Shown: piece after piece, positions 56,995 through 64,000 of the stretch
Numbering within the stretch: position 1 is the first letter of the stretch
Layout of the letters: every line of letters starts with the position of its first letter
Source of the DNA: Verrucomicrobiaceae bacterium
GTDB taxonomy: Bacteria > Verrucomicrobiota > Verrucomicrobiia > Verrucomicrobiales > Verrucomicrobiaceae
Direction: 5' to 3'
Assembly (NCBI GenBank): GCA_947466075.1
Contig: CANIBP010000011.1
Location: 43,499 to 107,498 of the forward strand
DNA: 64,000 nt
Program-made: the position numbers and the translations under genes
Notes under the pieces: generated by a model
The model's database searches: none
What the model was told of the DNA's origin: nothing
What the model saw: the letters and a program-made list of their open reading frames with translations, nothing else

Positions 56995-57831
56995 ATGGTT
57001 GATAATATTCTGGGCAAAGAAGAATATGCACTCCTCGATAGTGGTGGCGGGCGTGTGCTGGAGCGGTTGGGTGGCATGGTGTCTTCCCGGGCTGTGCATG
57101 GTGTCTGGTGGCGGAGGAAGCTGCCTGGCGGAGAGTGGCGTAAGGCGGTGGAGTTGAAGCGGGATTTGAAGCAGTCGTTGCCGCTGAAGATAGGATCTTT
57201 GCGCTTCCAGCTTTCTGCCGCAGGCGGCGTGCGGGTGTTGGCACCGGAACTGCGCGAGCATTGGGAGCGTGTGAGTGCCTTGTGTGTAGCGTTTGCTGAA
57301 AAGCAGCGAACTCCGGCGCGGGTGCTGAATTTATTTGGTGGCGCGGGTGGTTTCACGCTGGCGGCGGCGCAGGCGGGTGCGGCGGTAGCTCATGTGGAAG
57401 ATTCGGCGGACGCGATCAAGCGTGCCCGCGAGCATGCGGCGATCAACACGCTGGCTAACCGCGACATCCGCTGGCTGGTCGATGATCCGGTAAAATTTGC
57501 GCAGCGTGAGCGCATGCAGACGAGCCGCTACGACTTGATCGTTATAGATCCGTTGATGCCGAAGGATGCGAAACGCGGTGCGTTTGAGATCGAACGTGAC
57601 CTTGGCACGCTGCTGGCCACGGTGAGCGGACTGTTGTCCGACAAACCTATCGGTGTGCTGCTGTTCTGCCGCCAGGGGTCAGTTTCTCCTACGACGCTGC
57701 TGCATCTGATGCGCCAGGAGTTCGGTGTCTTTGGCGGTGGCATTGAGCACGGGGAAATCCTGCTCAAGGGGGCCGAAGGCGTGCCAGAAGTTCCATGTGG
57801 CGCGTTTGCCCGCTGGCTCAAGGCGGCGTGA
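56995..57831 (+). CDS. Class I SAM-dependent methyltransferase, RlmI-like
   Basis: A 278-residue protein: motif I VLNLFGGAGGFTLAAAQAGA, acidic VEDSADAIKRAREHAAINTL (motif II), DLIVIDPLMPKDAKRGAFEI (motif IV, DPLMPK) and LLFCRQGSVSPTTL. The order matches the RlmI/RlmK-type 23S rRNA cytosine methyltransferases, which use DPPxF; here it is DPLMP. The N-terminal 90 residues are shorter than in RlmI (no PUA domain visible). The target is inferred only. Confidence 0.7.
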   Translation: MVDNILGKEEYALLDSGGGRVLERLGGMVSSRAVHGVWWRRKLPGGEWRKAVELKRDLKQSLPLKIGSLRFQLSAAGGVRVLAPELREHWERVSALCVAFAEKQRTPARVLNLFGGAGGFTLAAAQAGAAVAHVEDSADAIKRAREHAAINTLANRDIRWLVDDPVKFAQRERMQTSRYDLIVIDPLMPKDAKRGAFEIERDLGTLLATVSGLLSDKPIGVLLFCRQGSVSPTTLLHLMRQEFGVFGGGIEHGEILLKGAEGVPEVPCGAFARWLKAA

Positions 57832-57887
57832 GTTGTCAGTGACAATGGCGGCTTGCATGGCGGAGAGGGGCGAACTATCGACAAGTT

Positions 57888-59153
57888 ATGAAACTTCCGC
57901 CGCATTTGCTCGATGAAATCATTCTCTCGCTTGGAGAGGTGTTTGTGGGCAAACGCTATGCGGACAAGGTGATCGAGTTCACCTTCAAACGGCATCGTAA
58001 GTGGGGCAGTCGGGATCGGCGCATCTTTGCGGAGTCGATCTATGAGTGTGTCCGCTGGTGGCGCTGGTATTGGTTTCTGGCCGGCTTGCCGGATGAGGAG
58101 CATACGCTGCCGGAGGAAATCACGCCGGAGCGTCTGTGGCGTGTGTGGGCGGCTTATTGGATCACGAATGGGCGTGATGTTCCGGTGGATGAGACGGCAC
58201 CGCAGATTCGGCCCAGTGATGTATTGCAGCGGGCGAAATTGGGGGCGTCCCCAGCGATTCGGGCGGCGATTCCTGATTGGTTAGAAAATCGTGGTAGTCG
58301 CGAGTTAGGTTCCGCCTGGCCGTCGTTGCGTGAGTCGCTGAATTTGCCGGCGGATGTGTTCATGCGTGTCAACACGATCAAAAATGACCGCCGTTCCTTG
58401 CGTGAGCGACTGGGGCAGGAGGGATTCGAAGCTGAAGTCGTGGATCAGGTGCCAAGTGCATTACGTTTGAAGCAGCGAGCGAACTTGTTTGGCACCGCTT
58501 CTTACAAAGATGGGTTGTTTGAAGTGCAGGATGCGGCCTCGCAGCTCATCGCGCCGTTTTTGCAGCCAGAACCGGGTATGCGGGTGATTGATGCCTGTGC
58601 TGGTGGCGGCGGGAAGGCACTGCACATTGCCGCCATCATGCGCAATAAAGGCCGCATCCTCGCGCTGGATGTGCACGCGTGGAAACTGGCCGAATTGCGC
58701 AAACGCGCCTCACGTGCGGGCGTGGACATCATCGAAGCGCGGGAGATTGAAGGCTCGAAGACGGTGAAACGTCTCGCGCAGAAGGCGGAGCGGGTGCTGC
58801 TCGACGTGCCGTGCTCGGGTTTGGGTGTGCTGCGCCGCAATCCAGATGCGAAGTGGAAATTGAGCGATGCGGAGATCGACAGGCTCATCGCCTTGCAGGC
58901 AGAGATTCTCGAAAGCTACAGCCGCATGGTCGCTCCCGGCGGCAAGCTGGTGTATGCCACCTGTAGCATTTTGCCGAGCGAAAATGAGCTTCAGGTGAAG
59001 GCGTTTTTAGCCAAGCACGGTGAGGAGTGGACGCTGGAAGAGGAACTGCACCGCACGCCGGAGTCCGGGGCGTTTGATGGGTTCTATGCGGCAAGATTGC
59101 TGAGAAATTCCAATCAAGTGATGCCTACGGAAAGCGCGGAAGAAACGGAATGA
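57888..59153 (+). CDS. RsmB/NOP-family RNA cytosine-C5 methyltransferase
   Basis: A 421-residue protein with an N-terminal helical region (residues 1-150) and a C-terminal NOL1/NOP2/Sun core: FEVQDAASQLIAPFL, VIDACAGGGGKALHIAAIM, RVLLDVPCSGLGVLRRNPD (motif IV Cys in PCSG) and YATCSILPSENELQVKAFL (catalytic TCS). These enzymes make m5C in rRNA. It starts 56 bp after the RlmI-like gene in the same direction; RsmB is the nearest named relative. Confidence 0.88.
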   Translation: MKLPPHLLDEIILSLGEVFVGKRYADKVIEFTFKRHRKWGSRDRRIFAESIYECVRWWRWYWFLAGLPDEEHTLPEEITPERLWRVWAAYWITNGRDVPVDETAPQIRPSDVLQRAKLGASPAIRAAIPDWLENRGSRELGSAWPSLRESLNLPADVFMRVNTIKNDRRSLRERLGQEGFEAEVVDQVPSALRLKQRANLFGTASYKDGLFEVQDAASQLIAPFLQPEPGMRVIDACAGGGGKALHIAAIMRNKGRILALDVHAWKLAELRKRASRAGVDIIEAREIEGSKTVKRLAQKAERVLLDVPCSGLGVLRRNPDAKWKLSDAEIDRLIALQAEILESYSRMVAPGGKLVYATCSILPSENELQVKAFLAKHGEEWTLEEELHRTPESGAFDGFYAARLLRNSNQVMPTESAEETE

Positions 59154-59195
59154 TCGGAGTTTTCCGGTTTCCGTGTGATCTATAGGCTCTCTAAT

Positions 59196-59417
59196 TCAAT
59201 GGCATCCGCAACCGGTGCCACAGGACCCGCCGCTGCTTGAACTGGAGGTGCTGCTGGCTCCCATCAGGCCAGTGCCGCCAATGGGCACACGGCGGATAGG
59301 TTGGCCGCTGTCGGGATGCTGCGTGAGAGCGGCGTCCTTCATGCTTTGACGGACTTCGAAGCGCTTGGCGGGCTCGCCTTCGACTTGAGGGATGGTTTCG
59401 TAAACGTAGGTGGGCAT
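59196..59417 (-). CDS. FmdB-like small protein lacking the zinc ribbon cysteines
   Basis: A 73-residue protein. MPTYVYETI at the start and FEVRQSMKDAALTQHPDSGQ then PIRRV match the FmdB-family putative regulatory domain, but the four ribbon Cys (CxxC...CPxCG) are absent. A Ser/Gly linker and a Cys-rich tail (GGSCGTGCGCH) follow, which could bind a metal instead. It follows the MFS gene 114 bp downstream on the same strand, after a strong terminator. Function is unknown. Confidence 0.75.
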   Translation of the reverse strand: MPTYVYETIPQVEGEPAKRFEVRQSMKDAALTQHPDSGQPIRRVPIGGTGLMGASSTSSSSSGGSCGTGCGCH

Positions 59418-59430
59418 GGTGAATGAGTTA

Positions 59431-59458
59431 CGGGTTGAAGGTTCAACGTTTCAAGTTG
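59431..59458 (-). repeat. Short TTGAAcc-type heptad repeat, copy 2
   Basis: On the minus strand the sequence reads acttgaaacgttgaaccttc aaccc, similar in word content to 15074-15111. It lies directly upstream of the FmdB-like gene. Confidence 0.35.
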
Positions 59459-59480
59459 GCTGCAAGCGTGAAAATAAAAA

Positions 59481-59504
59481 CGGCGTCCCGGTGAGGGGAC
59501 GCCG
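59481..59504 (-). terminator. Rho-independent terminator of the MFS gene
   Basis: A perfect 9-bp stem (CGGCGTCCC / GGGACGCCG) with a 6-nt loop is followed on the minus strand by TTTTTATTTT. It lies 27 bp after the MFS stop codon. Confidence 0.85.
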
Positions 59505-59531
59505 CTTGATTGGGAATCTTGGAATCAACGC

Positions 59532-61100
59532 TTACGCGGCCTGTTCGTCGATGGTCAGAGGTTTGTAGCCGCCGATGCTCTTGAAGTAGAGTAGCAGGAG
59601 TAGATAGATCACTGCCATGGTGGCCGGGATGTAGGAGTCAAACTTCAACGTCTTGCGGTCGCCTTGCTGGTCAGCTGCGACAACGACTTGCTGGTCTGGG
59701 GTCTTTTCCTTGGCTTCTTTGGCTTCAGAGAGTTTTTTGCCATCAAGGCCGATAGCAGCAGTGGCGGCGAGGTTGAGGAACTTACTTGGCGCTTCGGCTT
59801 TGTAGGTTTCATAAAGGGCCGGATTCTTGGACTTGAGTTCTTCACCCGCAAAACGGTCCTTCGTGTAACCGAGGCCCGGGCCGCCGATGATACCGGCGGA
59901 AAGCATGCCGATGCCGCCCATGATGGAGATAGCGACGGCACCCGTGCGTGGGTAGCGGTCCGAAGCGACTGCGAGCATGGTTGGCCAGAAGAAGGTCTTA
60001 CCGAAGGCGTAAATGCCGAGGGCGATGAGCGCCGTGGTGAAGGTATTCATGGTCGAGGCCAAGGTGAGACCACCCCAGGCAAGAGCAGAGCAGAGGCAAA
60101 GCAGGCCGACAGGAGAGAGCTTGAGGGTCTTTTCGATCCAATGAGCGCAGAAACGCAGGCCGAACATGATTGCGGAGGTCCAGAGGAAGAGTGCTTTGCC
60201 TTGTTCAGGGGTGAACAGGTTGCCGGTGATGTTCTGAATCCAGCCGTCCGTGCCGAGTTCGACTGCACCGACGAGGGCGTGAGTCACGAAGAGCACAAAG
60301 AGCACGATCGAACCGAGGGAGAACTTGGTGATCACTCCGACACCGATGAGCAGAGCGCCACCGACACCGTAGCCAACATTTTTGGCCAGATCCGGGGCGA
60401 GGCCGACCACGTCTTTGAAGAAGCCTTCAGCGAAGAAGCTGAGGAGGAAGCAGGCCACGGCACCGCCGAGGATGCCCACATCTTTGAGCATGTTGCCAAA
60501 GCTGACGCCCTTGGCGGCAGCCGCAGACTGCGGGAACTTCTGGCCCATGAACATGAGGCCGTAGATCACGGTCGGGATGAGGTAGAGCGCGAGCTGGATG
60601 CGCCAGTTGATGTTCATCTTGTCGTCAAGGAACCAGCCGATGATCACGCCAATCACCATCCCAGCAGGCCAGGAGGCGTGCAGGATGTTGAGGTAATGCG
60701 TGCGGTTTTCTGGGAACAACGTGGCCACAAGCGGGTTGGCCACGGCTTCGAGAGCGCCGTTGGCGAATGCGAAGATGAACATACCCAGAGAGAGCACCAT
60801 GAAGGCATTGCTGCCGGCGGCGGTGAAGGTCACGAGGGCGGAAACGACGTGGAGCAGGAACGCCAAGACGATGAGCTTGCCGTAGCCGATTTTATCCACC
60901 ACGACGCCACCCAGGATGATGCCGAAGCAAAAGCCGTTGAAGCCCATGCCGCCGATGGCACCGAGCTGAGCGCCGGTGAAGCCGAACTCCTTGGCCCAGT
61001 TGTCAAAGATGCCGCCGCGGACGGCGAAGCCGACGCCGGCGGCCAGGATGGCCATGAAGCCGGCCCAGAGAAGTCTCATTCGATTGTTGTCGCTGCTCAT
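59532..61100 (-). CDS. MFS transporter, sugar:H+ symporter type
   Basis: A 522-residue major facilitator with about 12 membrane helices. N-terminal motifs [38 protein letters not shown] (MFS motif A-like) and [20 protein letters not shown] resemble FHS-type (fucose/glucose permease) transporters. Between the last two helices sits an extra soluble loop of about 80 residues ([14 protein letters not shown]... then [10 protein letters not shown]), and the last helix is [22 protein letters not shown] 61100 was chosen over upstream starts that have no membrane sequence. A sigma-70-like promoter and palindrome lie upstream (61160-61215). Substrate unknown. Confidence 0.82.
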   Translation of the reverse strand: MSSDNNRMRLLWAGFMAILAAGVGFAVRGGIFDNWAKEFGFTGAQLGAIGGMGFNGFCFGIILGGVVVDKIGYGKLIVLAFLLHVVSALVTFTAAGSNAFMVLSLGMFIFAFANGALEAVANPLVATLFPENRTHYLNILHASWPAGMVIGVIIGWFLDDKMNINWRIQLALYLIPTVIYGLMFMGQKFPQSAAAAKGVSFGNMLKDVGILGGAVACFLLSFFAEGFFKDVVGLAPDLAKNVGYGVGGALLIGVGVITKFSLGSIVLFVLFVTHALVGAVELGTDGWIQNITGNLFTPEQGKALFLWTSAIMFGLRFCAHWIEKTLKLSPVGLLCLCSALAWGGLTLASTMNTFTTALIALGIYAFGKTFFWPTMLAVASDRYPRTGAVAISIMGGIGMLSAGIIGGPGLGYTKDRFAGEELKSKNPALYETYKAEAPSKFLNLAATAAIGLDGKKLSEAKEAKEKTPDQQVVVAADQQGDRKTLKFDSYIPATMAVIYLLLLLYFKSIGGYKPLTIDEQAA

Positions 61101-61159
61101 AGAGGGAGATGTGATTTGTTGGATGTGTGGTTGTGGTAGTTGTCGTCGGGAAAGGGCGT

Positions 61160-61188
61160 GTTTTAGGTGCCGCGCTTGAATGCGACAA
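61160..61188 (-). promoter_or_regulatory. Predicted sigma-70-like promoter of the MFS gene
   Basis: On the minus strand TTGTCG (61188-61183) and TAAAAC (61165-61160) are 17 bp apart, four of six bases matching consensus in each. It is 60 bp before the MFS ATG. Confidence 0.4.
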
Positions 61189-61197
61189 GAAAAAAGT

Positions 61198-61215
61198 GTT
61201 CTTATTAGTGAGAAC
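61198..61215. promoter_or_regulatory. Imperfect palindrome upstream of the MFS promoter
   Basis: GTTCT (61198-61202) and AGAAC (61211-61215) are arms separated by 8 bp, 10 bp upstream of the -35 element. It could be a regulator site, but chance is not excluded. Confidence 0.25.
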
Positions 61216-61270
61216 TGGCGAGATCGACGGGCTTGTAGCCGCCTCGGGTCACTGCTTTCAGACATCGAAA

Positions 61271-61304
61271 GGCGGAGCGGCCCCATGCTCAGGACCGCTC
61301 CGCC
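61271..61304 (-). terminator. Likely terminator of the fibronectin-III-like gene
   Basis: A perfect 10-bp GC-rich stem (GGCGGAGCGG / CCGCTCCGCC) with a 14-nt loop lies 45 bp after the stop codon at 61349. On the minus strand it is followed by TTTCGATG, a short T-run. Confidence 0.6.
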
Positions 61305-61335
61305 AACCACGGAACGCCGGTCACCAGCCGACTTC

Positions 61336-61359
61336 CCGTGCCGTGGCATCACGGCACGG
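61336..61359 (-). other. Perfect hairpin overlapping the stop codon of the fibronectin-III-like gene
   Basis: A 10-bp stem (CCGTGCCGTG / CACGGCACGG) with a 4-nt GCAT loop spans the TGA stop (61351-61349). There is no T-run, so it is more likely an mRNA 3'-end structure than a terminator. Confidence 0.55.
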
Positions 61360-62470
61360 AAATCTGTGCTTCGGGTCCGCTGCTGGCTTCTAGGCCGCTG
61401 TTGAGGGCGATGATTTTGACCTTCAGCGTCGCGTTACTTGGCAGGGCTTTGATCAGCTCATCGGTGGCGTCGCCGCTCTTGCTGTATTCGCGGTATTGTG
61501 CGTCCACGCCCACTACTTGGATCAGCACGCGGTTGTCGTTGCTGCGGGTGCCACGATCCCATTCCGCCAGCACTTGGTGCGGACCGGCGAGGCTGAGCAC
61601 CAGATTCTCCGCCGGATCGGGCGCACGCGGATTGGCGGGCACATTGAGGCCAAAGGTCTCCCAGCGCGGGTCTTCATCGCTCAGCAGCAGGGACAACTCA
61701 TCCACTAGGGCGATGAGGCGGCGGCGCAGCGTGTCAAAGGCTGCGTCCCGCGCCAGTTTGGCGGCTTCCTGCGCATCGCCACGCGCATTGGTCAGTGCGC
61801 GGGCATCACTCAGCGCGGTGTGCAGGGTCTGCGCACGGGCTGCGGTGATGATGGGGTGCGGGGCAGGGCCGGGGGACTCCTGGGAGGGATTCACGGTGAA
61901 GTAGTTGGCGCTGATGGAGATGCTGTCGAAGCGCTCATCCTGCGTGGTAGGCACTGCGGTGGAGCCGGGCTTGGTGAAGCCCGCCGTCACCCATGCGGGT
62001 GACCAGTCGGTGCCGAGGATCTTTTTCAGCACGTCTCGTGCATCGGTCAGGAAGTCCTTCACCTCCTCGTCCTTGGCTCTCAGCGCGGCGCTGGCGGCGG
62101 CGGTGGCCAGTTTGGCCTGGTCGTAGAGGAAGTTCAGACCCAGGAAGGCAGGGCTGCCAGACGGGGCGGTGGGATCGCCCTTCAGGGTGGCGATGAGAGT
62201 GCGTAGGTCGGGGCTGCGTGTCTGCTTGAGGCCGACGGCGTCTTGGATGGCGGTGGCACCGTCGGCAGCGTCCTCAGCGATGGCGAGGACGACGGTTTGG
62301 GTGCGTGAAATGGGATTATTGCTCATGGTATGCTTGCCTTTCTTAGGTAATATGATGTTGGTTGGTGGTGTGTAGCCGGGATCGCCCGGCTCTAAAATGT
62401 AGGATGGGTTCCCCCAGCGCAGGTTGGGATCATTCCAGGTGTAGCCGGAGTCCCAGGTTAAAGTTTTCAT
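61349..62470 (-). CDS. Hypothetical protein with C-terminal fibronectin-III-like domain
   Basis: The C-terminal 90 residues (about 280-373: [50 protein letters not shown]) look like a fibronectin type III domain. The central part is helical and Ala-rich ([40 protein letters not shown]). The start is unclear: ATG 62470 gives 373 residues with a Trp-rich leader ([18 protein letters not shown]), ATG 62326 gives 325 residues beginning [10 protein letters not shown]. No signal peptide is evident at either. A 42-bp minisatellite begins 32 bp upstream. Not recognised otherwise. Confidence 0.65.
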   Translation of the reverse strand: MKTLTWDSGYTWNDPNLRWGNPSYILEPGDPGYTPPTNIILPKKGKHTMSNNPISRTQTVVLAIAEDAADGATAIQDAVGLKQTRSPDLRTLIATLKGDPTAPSGSPAFLGLNFLYDQAKLATAAASAALRAKDEEVKDFLTDARDVLKKILGTDWSPAWVTAGFTKPGSTAVPTTQDERFDSISISANYFTVNPSQESPGPAPHPIITAARAQTLHTALSDARALTNARGDAQEAAKLARDAAFDTLRRRLIALVDELSLLLSDEDPRWETFGLNVPANPRAPDPAENLVLSLAGPHQVLAEWDRGTRSNDNRVLIQVVGVDAQYREYSKSGDATDELIKALPSNATLKVKIIALNSGLEASSGPEAQISVP

Positions 62471-62501
62471 GGTGGGTTGGGGGCATCTTCTGCAAGGCCC
62501 C

Positions 62502-62837
62502 GAAAAACGCGTGCGCGGGGCACTGCACGTTGTGCGAGGGGGTGAAAAACGCGTGCGCGGGGCACTGCACGTTGTGCGAGGGGGTAAAATACGGCTGCGC
62601 GGAGCACTGCACGTGGTGCGACACGCCGCGCAATGGCCGCGTGGCATGCTGCTCGATCTGCGGTGGGGTTCGCGGCGCTCACGCACCCTGCTGCAGCACC
62701 CGCAGCAGGGTGGCCTGCGGCTGCGCGGGGCACTGCACGGCCTGCAACACGCCGCGCGACGGCTGCGTAGGGCACCGCACGTGCTGCGATGGGGGTAAAG
62801 ACGGTCACGCGATGCCACGCACGTCCTGCAGTGGGCC
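62502..62837. repeat. Eight-unit 42-bp degenerate minisatellite
   Basis: Eight contiguous 42-bp units in register. Units 1 and 2 (62502-62543, 62544-62585) are identical, units 3 and 6 are close and 4, 5, 7 and 8 diverged. On the plus strand each unit can encode 14 residues with a CxxxCxxC core (for example ACAGHCTLC), and the minus strand and other frames are also open. Nothing shows that any frame is translated. This plus flanking DNA fills 62471-62968, where no well-supported gene is seen. Confidence 0.85.
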
Positions 62838-62968
62838 ACATTTTCATCTTCCAAGCCCACACCCGACATGCCGCTTCCTTCCAGGTGGCGCGTGAGCCTG
62901 CCTGTGGGGACGAGCGATCTTGGAGAATCATCTGCGAACCCTTCGCGCGAGGTTGGGCTCGTGAATTA

Positions 62969-63229
62969 ATGAGATTAAATCATGCCACCGCTGCCGGTGT
63001 CGAGAAAATTCTTGTGATTCACGGGGGTTCCGGTAAAAAGGCCGTGTATCTCATTCAACACTGCCTATCGGATCACGACGATTTCTCTAACATAACCAAT
63101 TTGCGTGCTGCCTTCATTGGCAGCGGGGCTTCTCTGAAAACCGTCAATTTTCGCCTCTTCGACAACGCCAAAGGAAACCGCACCCGAATGGGGCGCGGCT
63201 TGCTCTGCGCCTTGTCGAAAGGCGCTTGA
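62969..63229 (+). CDS. Possible small hypothetical protein
   Basis: An 86-codon reading frame (MRLNHATAAGVEKILVIHG...) that ends 13 bp before a hairpin terminator. The DNA is less GC-rich than its surroundings. No domain is recognised, and no ribosome site is visible. It could be a real small gene, a decayed remnant or the leader region of the next gene. Low confidence. Confidence 0.25.
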   Translation: MRLNHATAAGVEKILVIHGGSGKKAVYLIQHCLSDHDDFSNITNLRAAFIGSGASLKTVNFRLFDNAKGNRTRMGRGLLCALSKGA

Positions 63230-63242
63230 CGGTGCCTCAGAG

Positions 63243-63266
63243 GAGGGTGCGACAGGTCGCGCCCTC
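63243..63266 (+). terminator. Hairpin terminator after the small reading frame
   Basis: GAGGGTGCGAC and GTCGCGCCCTC form an 11-bp stem with one G-T wobble and a 2-nt loop, followed by TGTTTTGT. Confidence 0.55.
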
Positions 63267-63314
63267 TGTTTTGTCCTCGCTGGCACGGGAAAAACTCTAG
63301 AAACACAAGCGATC

Positions 63315-64000
63315 ATGAACCTACGACTATTTATCCTTACCGGCCTCTTGGCTGAGCAAATGTGTGCGCAGGAAACCGCTGCGGAACTGCCATCCAAACC
63401 TGCCCCACTGGCATTCCGCGTGCTGCAGGAATCCGTCATTCGGCAGCGCAATGGGGATACGGTGACGTTCAAGCGGGTGGAGCCGCCGGTGCTGCCAGTG
63501 GAGGCTGCGGTGCCGGTGAAACAACCAGCCATGACGGCGGCTGAGGTGGCGCGGGTGCAGCGTTTGGAGCGTAAGGAATCGTCGTTTCTGAGTGTGTCGG
63601 CCTCAGTGCAGAAGGATGGGCGGACGCTGCTGCGCTGGTGGCCGGCGAATGGGGGTGAACGGCTGCAAGCGGTGAGTAATGTGGATTTTAGGTTCCTTGC
63701 CGGCATCGGCAGCTTTGAGACCGAGAAGTGCGTTTACAGCCTGTTCATGGGCATCGGGCCGGATGCGCAGCCGCTGGCAGCGGAGTTTGCAGCGTTGGCG
63801 AAGTGGTTGCCTGCGGATGGCAGGCCTGCGTTTGTGATGCCGCAGGCAAGCAAGGGGCAGACGCCAGTGGAACTGCAAGCGGTGGCGGCGATGGAGGCGC
63901 TGCATGATTATTTTGAGGCGAATCGCGAGATGTTGATGCAGCAGCATGCGCAGCGTGAGGTGGAACGTGCGGCACGTGAGCTGGCAGAGCGGAATGCGCC
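63315..64000 (+). CDS. Secreted hypothetical protein (3' truncated by window edge)
   Basis: The frame is open from ATG 63315 to the end of the window, at least 228 codons. The start MNLRLFILTGLLAEQMCAQE resembles a short signal peptide. Later parts include FRVLQESVIRQRNGDTVTFK, a Pro/Val-rich linker, SVQKDGRTLLRWWPANGGER and a helical end rich in Ala/Glu/Gln (MLMQQHAQREVERAARELAE). I do not recognise a family. The gene lies 49 bp after a terminator hairpin. Confidence 0.7.
   Translation, partial: MNLRLFILTGLLAEQMCAQETAAELPSKPAPLAFRVLQESVIRQRNGDTVTFKRVEPPVLPVEAAVPVKQPAMTAAEVARVQRLERKESSFLSVSASVQKDGRTLLRWWPANGGERLQAVSNVDFRFLAGIGSFETEKCVYSLFMGIGPDAQPLAAEFAALAKWLPADGRPAFVMPQASKGQTPVELQAVAAMEALHDYFEANREMLMQQHAQREVERAARELAERNA

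Noticed and set aside
59664..61139. Long 491-codon open frame antisense to the MFS gene
   Set aside because: It mirrors the codon pattern of the MFS gene, has no domain, and consists mostly of acidic and His-rich low-complexity sequence typical of antisense to a high-GC hydrophobic gene.
62502..62837. CRISPR-like array
   Set aside because: Units are contiguous 42-bp repeats with no unique spacers and no cas genes nearby.
62362..62895. Plus-strand Cys-rich protein of 177 codons over the minisatellite
   Set aside because: It is not supported by a convincing start or ribosome site, and other frames over the same repeat are equally open; kept only as a repeat observation.
63065..63706. Minus-strand 213-codon frame over the last gene
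   Set aside because: It overlaps the secreted hypothetical gene and the terminator hairpin, has no domain, and its sequence is Arg/Ser-rich as expected for a shadow.

Overview
The window looks like chromosomal DNA of a Verrucomicrobiota bacterium, most likely Verrucomicrobiaceae (Prosthecobacter-like). This is inferred from moderately high GC, a giant secreted protein built of SdrD-B and putative-Ig modules ending in a TIGR02597-like C-terminal module, a complete Tol-Pal operon (Gram-negative envelope), and starts that mostly lack a Shine-Dalgarno sequence. No rRNA, tRNA, CRISPR array, insertion sequence or phage gene was seen.

Layout. (1) 3-15062: one huge surface-protein reading frame, cut off at the left edge and broken by two in-frame TAG codons (8559, 13893) without any frameshift. 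(2) 15120-16491: a lipoprotein L,D-transpeptidase and a secreted Cys/His protein. (3) 22010-16506, minus strand: tolQ-tolR-tolA-tolB-pal, then an SMP-30 lactonase-like gene and an ABC ATPase without a nearby permease. (4) 28567-22139, minus strand: MsbA-like ABC exporter, KefB-like antiporter and DNA polymerase I. (5) 28737-31297: AlgI-type MBOAT acyltransferase and SGNH partner. (6) 31310-57000: a surface-glycan locus of about 26 kb. It holds WbpA- and WbpP-like nucleotide-sugar enzymes, GT4, GT9 and GT61 transferases, an aminotransferase/oxidoreductase pair, a surface carbohydrate protein, a serine-acetyltransferase-like protein, and a ten-gene minus-strand operon. That operon runs pseB-pseC-pseG::GNAT-pseI-pseF-GNAT-amidotransferase-hisH-hisF-amidotransferase and should make CMP-pseudaminic acid, probably with an acetamidino group. 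Two paralogous GT-like genes flank a frameshifted GDP-mannose-dehydratase-like gene. (7) 56995-59153: two RNA methyltransferases. (8) 59196-64000: an FmdB-like protein without Zn ligands, an MFS sugar transporter, a fibronectin-III-like protein next to a 42-bp minisatellite, and an incomplete secreted protein.

How the genes work together. Most of the window concerns the cell surface: a giant adhesin-like protein, envelope integrity (Tol-Pal, L,D-transpeptidase), lipid or polysaccharide export and acylation, and a glycan with a nonulosonic acid. Within the Pse operon gene order follows pathway order. The HisF homologue has lost the first catalytic Asp of true HisF (Phe at position 11), while HisH keeps its glutaminase triad. 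The pair therefore probably supplies ammonia to the neighbouring amidotransferases rather than making histidine.
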